Below are positions 42,820 through 53,200 of a stretch of 64,000 nucleotides of DNA, in pieces. Position numbers and translations under genes: made by a program. This stretch comes from Echinometra lucunter. Lineage: Eukaryota; Echinodermata; Echinoidea; Camarodonta; Echinometridae. The DNA lies in NCBI GenBank assembly GCA_029962745.1, contig CM057165.1:25341882-25405881 (forward strand). Direction: 5' to 3'. The notes under the pieces are model-generated. The model had not been told where the DNA came from, did not search any database, and was given only the letters and a program-made list of their open reading frames with translations. Positions within the stretch are counted from its first letter, which is position 1. Every line of letters begins with the position of its first letter.

Positions 42820-45208
42820 GCCAAAGGACATTGGTATTTCATTGTTTTGTCGTGGGTGGGCTAATGACCATATGATATTGGGGGGGGGGGGGGGGGGGTT
42901 TGTGCAAATTTCTTTGACATATCTTGGTTCTGCATATTGATTATTCTAAAGTGAATTTGTTGTGAAAATGATGATGGATGAATGTCAATAACATATACAT
43001 GTAGACCTATGTCAAGTCAATATCAATGCCAGTGTCAAATTTTATCTGGCAAAATGAAGGGGTCCTAAAGCTGTGTGCATGTAATAAGTGATTGCAAACC
43101 TTGATTCTGAAATTGACTGGTGTGAATTTCACCCTGATTTCTAAATATAATATAAAAAGAAATAAAGTAAAATTACTTAAACTTTTTTTTGAAAACCTTG
43201 ATGATATTCTCGTTGCCGAGTCATATCGGAAATTCGGCACATTGAATGCGTCACATTACACGTATTTGCACGGTATGTAGTTTTAGGACCTCATACTTTA
43301 GGACTCCCGACCATATAGGGTCTAGTATGCCTTCCTCTGCTTGTATAACTGAAAGCATCTTTCTGTTGAGTCGTGACTGTCTTTGACTTTGCAAGTGGGA
43401 GGTATGCCAACCGTTATACATGTACGCAATACCCATGATACCTTATGTCCGCAGGGCGTAGGGTTAAAAAATATAAATCTATTATCATAAATATCTTGAT
43501 AAACAGATGAACGGTCATGACGGTTGGCCTATAAAACCCTGTCGATTTCTGTATGACCTATAGATCTATGTTTGTAATTATCATGACAACTTAGCTACAT
43601 GTAGTCCAAGTCATCACCTTTTTTTGGAAGGGAGACAAACAGACAAAGTTAACCAATCTAAATTCTAACTAATAAATAACTTAACAAGTGACAGTGTTGT
43701 AGTTAGTGACACTCACTCACCGACACTAAAGTAACTTAGTAAGTAACACAGTTACAATTTAGAAATAATAAGAGTAAGACTCACAATGCTCGACTAGGCT
43801 GAATATCCAAACATTTGCCACATCATGCACATGATCCAGTCTCACAACCCACCACAAGGCCAACAGCTGAATCCAAGAGCACGAAGAACACCAAAAAGGA
43901 ATACAGTAGAATTCGTCCTCACAGACACATAAGCGCGATGAACACAACCAACTACTGGCTTGCGTATTGTCTAGTCCCAGTCGCATATCATTTGTGTACA
44001 TTATGAGAGCTAGCTAGCTCGAAACCCACTCTCCTCCTCCCACTTACTGCAATGCATCGGACGCAGGTGGCGGTAGACAAGAGTCTCTCTGGTCTCAGAT
44101 GGTCTGCAATCAAAAGGGCTCTGGTCTGTCGTACGGTCTGTCCCATCTCTGTCCCAGAGTGTCCAAGAGTCCCAGGGCCAGAGCCAGGCCCAGAGCCCTT
44201 GATATTCTCTCCCATTATGAGGCCTAAGTACACACCCGAGATGCAAAATCCCTAATAATGGGTACCCTTTTCTACCAATATGACCCTTAAAAATGGGTAC
44301 GGGTATGGAGGCTTCAGCGGCACACCGTACCCCCATCGACCATCGGAACTAAATTTGAGTACCCCCCTCTGACCAGACCAGAGCCCTTGGACACACCTTC
44401 ACTGTCTGTCCAAGGGCTCTGGTCTGTCTGAGAGCAGTTGTAGAGATGAGCGCAAAGCAGATTGATCAAGGATTCGCGAGTCGAGCGGTGGCCTAGATCA
44501 TTGAAGCACTAATCCATGATTCCCCGGATGATTCCCCGGATGATTCCACTCTGATTGTATAATTAACATAGACGGATGGGAGGATGGAAGAGTCAACAGA
44601 TCTCTTTGAAGCCCTGATAATTCATTTACGTCCCTCTGAGTGAGTCTACATATTAAAAGCATTGATAATGTTGTTAACCATTTTTTTCCAATCATTACAT
44701 CATCTTTCAAAATTGCAATTCCCGCTGATGATTTTAGGTATATTATAGGGGGGAAAATTAAGGGAAAGGGGGGCTGGTGGATAGGGATTCGACAATGCGT
44801 GGGCGAGTGGCAGCATTAAGACATTTCATGAAAACAAAACAAAACAACGAAAGAAGAGAAGAAGTGTGATAGGTGGTTGTAGGCACCGTTTCGAGGAGTG
44901 GCGGGGGGGGGGGGATGATCGACAAAATAGTGCCAAAATTTCCAGCACACCCCCCAAACACATACACTAAGAAAAATCATTAGGTTAAAACAATAATATT
45001 GTATGTAAAACACATGAGGATTTTTAAAGCGGTTCACAATAAGCAGCCTAACGATTTTTAACAGGTTTTCTTTTTTTTTTTTTAGAATGCCATGCAGCCT
45101 AATTATTTGTATTTTGTGAGCGAGCGAAGCGAGCGAGCCAAAATGATAACAATTGTTTGCTGTATTTTATCATAAAAATACACTCTTGGCTAAAAGATAT
45201 TTAAATGG
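42820..45208. other. Intergenic sequence
   Basis: No conserved reading frame. Contains a G-run at 42879-42898, a GC-richer segment at 43800-44500 with repeated gggctctggtctgtc words, and a 20-bp perfect hairpin at 44374-44426. A noncoding first exon of GAPVD1 could lie here but I cannot show one. Confidence 0.4.
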
Positions 45209-45448
45209 TATACCCAGTTGTTAGGTGTCCGGACAGGTTGTGTATCCGGACAGCCGATTTTAAACAGCCAATTGAAAAAGGTTACAAGCAAATCTCTTAA
45301 ACGTGTTAGCACAAAATGTTAGACAACATTATAGAGAACAAATATTGATGATGATTAGCAATATTCAATGCATAGTTTTTGTTTAATCCAAAGACCAAAA
45401 AGAAGGCTTCATTTTTGTTACGTGTCCGGACACCCGACCCCCCATCCT
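45209..45448 (-). mobile_element. Short TIR element with TGTCCGGACA ends, copy 2
   Basis: Inverted copy of 79-334. TGTCCGGACA palindromes lie at 45226-45235 and 45423-45432, and the interior is recognisably the same (caatattgatgatgattag, ccaattgaaaaaggttacaa). Confidence 0.6.
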
Positions 45449-47368
45449 ATATTCGGTATTCGGTCAACTCACTACCGAATATATACATCGCTGGTCCAAT
45501 TATTGTTTGCTGTCCCAAACCACCATGAATCTAAATATTACGAGCTAGCAAACGTAAGGAAACTACACACTCTTTCAATGATAAGATATCATTTCGTCAT
45601 ACACAACAGACAATATTAGGTCACCTTCCTTGGATGCCCAATTCGTTTGCCTTCCCACATAGTTCTTTATCTCAGATACTATATGGGTGAGCGCAGCAAG
45701 CGATAAATATAATTGTATACATATATACAAAATACTCCAAATTATTTCATAATGTAGGCCTCCCAGAATTCGAGGCTCCAAAAAAAATGACATTTGAGTA
45801 TCCGCTGCCGGAATAAGAGTGTTTAGTGATCGAAAACATCTTGTTTTTAGATTTTATGAGCAGGAAAAAAAAAGGGGGGGGGGGAGGTTAAATACTGAGA
45901 ACGGGTTCAAGTTTACTGTTGCTCCCTTCTTATTTTTCTTAATATTATCGGCATCTTCCGTTCTCACAGAGTATATACGTATGATAAGAATAAGCTAATG
46001 CTCACAGATCGTTATCTCCTGAAAATTCATCCATTTTAGGTCAACTTGCCGCTCGAATCCTTGCAGTTATAGGGCTCTATTAACTTAAACATCTTTGTGA
46101 GTAGGAGATTAGAATAAACTATGAATAAACAAAATGCAAACCTATATATAGCAGGCTAATTATAACCGGCATTGGTTAAGATACTAAAAATACGAACGAG
46201 CGAAGCGAGTAAGCGCCTCCAGTTTTCCCTTTTTTCCATTCCTCTTTTCCCTTTCTCTTTCCCTCTATTTTACACAATTATTTCTTCTTTAAAAAATGGG
46301 GGGTATATTTGTACACGCCATCCCTCCTCTCGTAAAAGTGTGTATATGTGTGTGTGTGTGTGTGGGGGGGGGGGGGGGTATATATATATATAATTCCCAC
46401 CCTCGGGATTTACGCCAGTGTCTGAAAGTCTTTGAAAGTCTTAAGTGGTGTTAGTTGCCATTGCCCGGCCAAACAACTAATTTCCTTATTTAAAAAAAGA
46501 TGGGTATGTTATACCTCTATGTACCTCGAAATGAAGTGGGACATTTACCCATGATTTACCTGTCAAAGTTGCCAACTCAAGGATCCCCATAATAGGGATT
46601 TACTGAAACTTTCAAAATTGATAACTCTTGAACAGATTGTCCTATTTTGCTCAAACTTTCACTGCTTCCTCTTCTTGGTCATCTCGCACACTGATGCCTG
46701 GGTTGCATTCTCCTTTAATTCTGATATCATCATAATGCTTGATATATTCCTTCCCCGTCTCTCCCTATCGGTCGGAGCCTAACTAAAGCGCACGTGCCTA
46801 TTTTGGCCCGATAAGCTTAATTAGGCCGGAATTCATTTATTTTGACCCCCCCCCCCCCGAAAAAAAAAAAAGATTCCAAAGAGAACTACTGCGAGGTAGA
46901 AGCTAACAAGTGAATTTCTTTCGATGACAGGCCAATAGGTTTGAGCAAACAAGTAAAAATTACAGTCCACAGTTACTGGAATAATATTATCATCTTGATT
47001 ATAAGAGACAATCTATTATAAAAGTACTGGTCGTAAGTATAGATCTCGTTCAAAATAAATGAAACTACATGAAATTTCGACACCAGTAAGGGCAAGTATA
47101 ATATGGCTAAGCTTATCTTTTTTATATGTTATCTCTATATTTCTTCCCCGGCCTTGCTCTTCTCCTCTCTCTTTCCCTCTATTGTTTCCTTCATGTTTTC
47201 TTTCCTTACCTCTTCCTTATAAACTCTCTTTCCCTTTTTCACTCATATCTCTTCTCGTTAAAACGTGTATCTGTTAGACATGATTTTCGCAGTGAAAGCA
47301 AATAATGACAAACAATGAGCAGAATCGAGCTCTGGATGTCAACTTTATTTCATTGTATTCACTGTAAA
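45449..47368. other. Intergenic sequence
   Basis: Contains (TG)n with a G-run at 46338-46378, short gagcgaagcgag words, and a partial copy (46562-46719) of the foldback element at 26461-27050. No gene seen. Confidence 0.5.
46562..46719. mobile_element. Half copy of the 590-bp foldback element
   Basis: gtcaaagttgccaactcaag to gggttgcattctccttta matches the right arm of 26461-27050 (26880-27049). The other arm is absent. Confidence 0.7.
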
Positions 47369-47496
47369 CGAACAAACAAAGGAACAAACAAAGCAACAAA
47401 GAAACAAATAAACAAAGAAACAAATAAACAAAGAAACAAAGAAACAAAGAAACAAAGAAAGAAACAAAGAAACAAAGAAAGAAACAAACAAACAAA
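47369..47496 (+). repeat. (AAAC/AAAG)n simple repeat
   Basis: Tandem aacaaac/aaacaaag units over about 125 bp. The Phe/Leu/Cys-rich minus-strand frame here is an artefact. Confidence 0.95.
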
Positions 47497-47949
47497 TCAT
47501 GTGTTATCTCGTAATTTTTTTCATTGCTTTGATTTACTCTACAGGATGGAAATGTTGGCCAGCATGCTCAACTATTGCCATTTTCTTGCAAAGCCTCATT
47601 ATTGTTAAATGACTGTGCTCACTCGTGAGTGAATGGTATGATTCGTACCACGGAAGAGGATTAATGTGTTTATTTTCAATTTCCAAATACGAAGGACACG
47701 TTTATATGACATATTTATTTGAAACTCTTTTGTGCAAAAATCCCGCTGTGCAAAAAGGGTCACCTGTACAGGATTTTAGAAGATCAACTAATCCGTGATA
47801 ATGGGTGGTAAAAAGATGAAAGGACATGAATTAGAAAAGAAAAGTGGCCCATTAAGAGGGAAAAAAGTATGACAGACTTTATTTCTTAATATTGGGTGTC
47901 TACATTATAAAGAACAATACGAAGAAGTATACGAAGAATCAGGGGCGGG

Positions 47950-49510
47950 GGAGCGTCTATCAAAGTGTGGGGTGGGTGCACCAGCGAAAAGGGGCAGTTT
48001 GGGGGGAAAAGGGGCACTTACAAAAGGTGAACACAAGAAGGAAAATATTCCCCCTACATTCTGTTTAACAAATTTTCAAGAGGCAATTTGACATACACTG
48101 TATTAATTTCACCTTTATATGTTTATAACTAGGGTATATTGCTCTATCTTAATCATTTGCGAGCGAGCGAAATTCTAAGTATTTTTGCTGAAGGCCATGG
48201 TATTTGCAGTATATTAAGAATGACTTAGGCCCTCTAGTGAAGATAACTATACCACAAATTCGTTTCATGGGTGTTCCCTTAATATCATTGTTTTCTTCCA
48301 TTTACTCTGTATATAGTGTTCTTTATGGTTACCAAGCTATAATGTTTTCAATGAATTTGTGAGGTCTCATAGCGGCTGGTCATATTTTAGGCCTACTAGA
48401 GAAAATACACGAAATGAACACCTGATGAATGGGCCGTAAGCACAATAGAGAACAGATAAAGAATTTATGGTTACAACTCACTACTTGAAGAGCCTTGCGC
48501 GAATTATAATAAGTACGTGCGAGCTCGCGTAGCGAGCGAGCTTTGAAAAGAAAAGGGGGGAAAAAACACCCTCATTGCTTCATTTTAGGGGCACCGTTCC
48601 TTCCAGTGAAATTTATATGAGGCCCTGTGCCCATCCTGTCCCCTGCCCCTCTGCCTTGTTCTGTGAAGCCTCACTGATTCTTGGAGCTATTTGTAAATGG
48701 CTCTTTTGAGGACTTTAGGGAGCTTACCAGAGGTGAAAGTGAAATTTTAAACGAGAGGAAATGGCTCAAGAGAGAAATGCTTCCTTTATCAGATTCGAAG
48801 AGGGGCACTTATCAGAAGTAGAATTGTATTATTTTAAACAAAAAAAGGTCACTGAAAACGGAAACTTATAACAATCAAACCGGACACCCCTCAGAAATGA
48901 AAAGAGACATTTATCAGATTCGAAGGGCCACTCAAATCATGAGAAGAGATCATGGCATTTACAAGAAACGAAAAGGGGCTCTTATCAGAAATCAAATTGG
49001 AATATATCAAATTTTATAAAAGGGGCACTTGCCCGAATGGAAAAGGGACACTATGAGAAAAAAGGGGCGCTAAATGCAATTATCTTACATTAAACCATGT
49101 TAACAGATGCAGAAATTGGACATACTAGAAAAGAAAACGGGCATTTATCAGAAGTCAATGGGGGCATATATAAAATTTCAAATGGGGCACTTATCAGAGA
49201 TGAAAAGGGGCACACTGCAGAAGAGGAATACCACTATGAAAAAGGAAAGAAGTAGCCGCCAAAGGGGGCAATAAATACATTTTAATAGGGATCATTCATT
49301 TGAAGTGTAAAAGATGTATACTTGCAGAAGGGAACAGAGCGCTAAATAAGGAAAATTGGCGCTAATCAGGCGCAGTTTTAAGAAGGGCAACTTAAGTGAA
49401 AAGAAAAGGGGCATTTATAAGAAGGCAAAAGGGCACTCGTCAACAAAGAAAATGGGTCATATAACATGAAAGGGGCACTGAAAACGTTTGAAAGGGGGCA
49501 TTTTTCTTGA
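47950..49510 (+). repeat. Degenerate G-rich short repeat (aaaaggggcacttatcagaa)
   Basis: Variants of aaaaggggcacttatcagaa recur at irregular spacing (about 30-60 bp) across 1.5 kb, for example near 48001, 48801, 48960, 49020, 49200 and 49400. There is no open frame. It is probably an old minisatellite; spacing is not constant. Confidence 0.6.
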
Positions 49511-49548
49511 GTAAAAAGGATCATTTTTTGGTGCTTCAAAAAGTGTGT

Positions 49549-49672
49549 GTGTGCGGGGGGGGGGGGGGGGGGGGGAGGGGTGGACACTGTGCCTCCTTGC
49601 CCCCCTGCCCCCCCCCCCCCCCGGGAGCGCCGCCTCTGCGAAGAATAAGAAGAAGAAGAAGAAGAAGATTGA
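49549..49672 (+). repeat. G-run, C-run and (AAG)n cluster
   Basis: A run of G (about 49555-49576) is followed within 40 bp by a C-run (about 49607-49622) and then (AAG)n at 49645-49668. The G and C runs could pair as a hairpin or form quadruplexes. The Gly/Pro-rich frames here are artefacts. Confidence 0.9.
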
Positions 49673-49879
49673 AAGAGTTACAAGATGTGAACAAAATGAC
49701 GGGAGCGGAATATATTTGCTTACTAATTTAGCATAATACATAATAGATGCAATTCGTTTAACGAGGCCGGAGATAAACTTGGGCTAGGGTCTTTGAAAAG
49801 GTGAAAATGTACGTTTGTTAAACTGAAATTAAATCATGCTCATGATCATCAACGGATTTAATAAAGAGCTTTAACAGTT

Positions 49880-50009
49880 ATAGGTGAGCTAGAGCGAAGT
49901 GTTCTGTCTCTAACAGTCGTCGTTAGCCTCGTATTTTGGTAGGGTCGGCACTCCTCCTTTATAACGACGACTGTTAGAGACAGAACACTTCGGTCTATAG
50001 GTGAGCTAG
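49880..50009. repeat. Perfect 30-bp inverted repeat between 14-bp direct repeats
   Basis: Arms at 49895-49924 and 49963-49992 are exact complements with a 38-bp loop. The whole is flanked by tataggtgagctag at 49880-49893 and 49996-50009. It lies 130 bp upstream of the C6orf136-homologue start codon. Confidence 0.95.
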
Positions 50010-50138
50010 CTGCCTTGACAGTTTTCCTTGGCTAGAATGGGCTTACTCAAGGATACCATACTGTGCACTAGAGACTGAAATTCGAGTTCGAACTTCGAGA
50101 TTGATACGGTAATCTGACGATCGAACATTGATGGAAAC

Positions 50139-50294
50139 ATGCGTCTTTACTTGAGTCTCTCGAAGGATAAGATCCCTATAATTTTTCCATTGTTTGCGAA
50201 GAGAATTACGGGATCACATTCATTACTGGTTTGTCGGTATGTATCAAATACTTCGGACTTCGAGGCCAAGACCAAATGTAAAAGTAAAACCCAG
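50139..50294 (+). CDS. C6orf136 homologue, coding exon 1 (putative targeting sequence)
   Basis: Encodes 52 residues beginning MRLYLSLSKDKIPIIFPLFA, then KRITGSHSLLVCRYVS, rich in Lys/Arg/Ser and hydrophobics. Donor gtaagt, phase 0. It joins in frame to exon 2 at SPSEPIRLG. Because it has no conserved motif, this exon is less certain than the others; an internal start in exon 2 is not obvious. Confidence 0.65.
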
Positions 50295-53200
50295 GTAAGT
50301 GTACGGTCCCATACACCCATTTCTGTGTTATTGTATTGTTGAATATGGTCACGAACATGACGAATATAAATCTTGGTTCAGATTCTAACTCTAAAGCTAG
50401 TGAACATTTCACATACATCGTTAAGTTAATAGATTGTGTAAAAAATGGCCACTGTGTCAGTCATTACCATCGTTTTGAATGATGGATTAGACTGTGACTG
50501 TGTCTGTGTGTGAGTCAAGAAGATGACAATGAGGATGAGATGGAAGAAAAAAAAAACATGACCCCCCCCAAAGGAAAAAAAAAAAAAGGCAAAAAAATCC
50601 AACAAACAAAAACCGTTTTGAGAGAGTTAATTGAGTGAATTTGTCATTTTATAAAGTTTGTGATTGTGACACTCTTTCACTGAAAGCTCTAAAGTAGAGT
50701 CTTATTTTTTTATTTTCATTTTTCATTTTTATTATTTTTTATTAGAATGAAACCAGTTATGTTTTTAAAATGCTCTACGCTCTGTATATGAACATTCTTT
50801 AAAAATTGCTTTCTCTCTTGGATTTCCAGAGCCCCAGTGAGCCCATCAGACTTGGCATATGTCGTCTAGCAAGTGGAAAGCTCCAAGTGATAACCAGTGC
50901 ATCCAACCAAGGTTTTCAGGAGAGAGGGAGCTGTTACTGGAATAAGAACAATTTGACTGAAAGAAGTGATAGCTCCTTAATGTTTGCTTCTGTAAGCAAA
51001 CCATCCAGTCTTATCGTCTTTGAGGATACAGAAAATTGCTGTGAAGAAAAGCATGAATCCACATGCTCTCCGTACATGTATGAGCACCATGTCTGCAACA
51101 AACCACAACAAACCACAACACAACACAAACCCATCGCTGATCATGATGAACTCCCTCTAGTTTTCTTGCTGGGAAAGAGGAACTATGAAGAAGCCCTAAA
51201 CACTATTGGTGCAGCCTCTGCGGCAGGCAGTCTCCACCAGTCTACAGCAGTACAACTGAAACAATTATGCCATTACCTCCACTTGGAAGATGCAATTTGG
51301 GCAGCTGCCAAGCCTTGTGAAGACAGAGTGGATGACATCATCATTAGAAAAGGGAATTCTCAAAGTGAAACTGACAAGCATAACTACTCGCTCTTCATTC
51401 GAGAAAATCAGTCTGCCTCACCTAAGCCTAAGGTGAACATTGACAAGCCATCTTCATCTGCTGTGAATCCTCCCAGACATGAAACATCCAGTTGTCATCA
51501 AGGATACCAGAGCACAGGATATAAACCAGCTTCCTTGAATGTCAACAGTTCTTCCTCCATTTTAGCAGGCAATGTGGGCAGCACAAGTTGTGGGGCGTTG
51601 CCAGTACTCCAGTGCACAGGTGAAACTGAGAAGAAAATAGATGATACTGCATCATCAGATGGGCCAAGCAAGGAACAGTTGGCTTACATGCACTTCCGTC
51701 TGTCAGAGGAAGTAAGTACATCTGTGAGCATGAAAGAAAAGGCAGTGCCATGTAAGTTGTTTAGACAATTCATATTTAAACATTACATTGTGAACAAATA
51801 TCAGCCCTAGAATAACTCCAACAACTTCACTAATGACTGTTTTAGATTCAAAAGTTAAATCTTGTTAGTTATTATTCTGGTATATAAAATGAATGTTAAG
51901 TTGCTGGAGCATTACCGGTACTTTTTTCATTTTGTCTAATATGTACTTTTAGAACACAGGAGCTGTCTCTTGGATATCATGCCAGTATATTGCTTAATGT
52001 AAAACTGAGTGACATTACCTTTTCTTAGAGTGAAGGAGCAATCTCTTTTTGTCTATTCTTTTCTTTTTCCTGCGTTCATTCTTCAGATGCCCCGATTCTT
52101 TGAACAATCCCATGACTATGGCTTATATGCAGACACTGTTCATTTCGATAACCGCATCATGAAAGTCAGTACCAGGTGAGGCTACTTGTCTAGTCATGTC
52201 ATTTAAAAGATTCTAAATGAAGGATAGCCATGCCTATACTACCCCCCCCCCCCCCGAAAAAAAAACAAAAAAACAAACAAACAAACAAAATAAAAACAGA
52301 AAACAAAAAATACATACATAAACCACCACATCACCATTTCCCCTTTCCTGCAAAAAGAACCACAATATTTGAAGACAAGATAAATGACAGCCCACTTAAT
52401 GGTAGAGTAGATTATGATATTTCACCATTTGTAGTATCATATTTTTTAAAAGTCTCTTAAAGTGTAGCTTGATAATATATTATTTATTAAAATTTTAAGT
52501 TGATTTTGGAGTGTTATATGTGCAAGAATATTACATTGTCTGAAAAAAAAATGAAAGTAGATAAAATGATCATAGTGTCTCTTTTCATAACCACAATCTA
52601 TTTATCTTACAGGGGTTTATCTGCATATAAGGCCACTGTTCAATCCCTGAAGTACCTGAGTACAGCCTATCTAACAGGCTCCCAAATGGAGGTGCTTCGA
52701 ATCACCATGGAAACTGAGCAGCACTGCATCCAAGCAAGATGGCGGATTAAGGGAGTACCCTTACACAGCTACATCTTAAGACCCTGGGGGAAGAAGCATA
52801 AATATAGGTAAGCATGCATCAAGATATCATCTTCAAAGAGCCAAAAGTTGTTGAGTATTGAGTATAAAATTTTGCTCATTACCTGAAAAGCATTAAGTGG
52901 TTGTGCTTCTTCACATATTGCACATCTCATTTCTTAATATGTACCAACACGTAGTTTGTGTTCTTCTGGTAAGAATCTTCTTGCGGCCAAAAGAACAGAA
53001 TCATATCTTGGTGACTGTGCTTTCATTGCTGCTGCTCCATTTCTGTGGAAGCAGCTACCTCCTAATATCCGTAAATGGCCTTTATCGGTTATTGCAGTCA
53101 CACTCTTCCTTTGGCTCATTCAGTGATGAAACAGAAGTCCCAACAGGGCCGATACCAGAATGACAGCAGACCTCATGAAAACTTGAGATTTCCCAGAATG

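Noticed and set aside
43058..43292. Possible TIR element with ggtcctaaa ends
   Set aside because: Only about 9-10 bp of inverted match and no second copy seen.
43988..44336. Overlapping minus-strand frames of 81-108 aa in a GC-richer segment
   Set aside because: Built on repeated gggctctggtctg words; no conserved protein. A noncoding first exon of GAPVD1 there is possible but unproven.
47274..47495. Phe/Leu/Cys-rich minus-strand frame resembling a membrane peptide
   Set aside because: Translation of the (AAAC/AAAG)n simple repeat.
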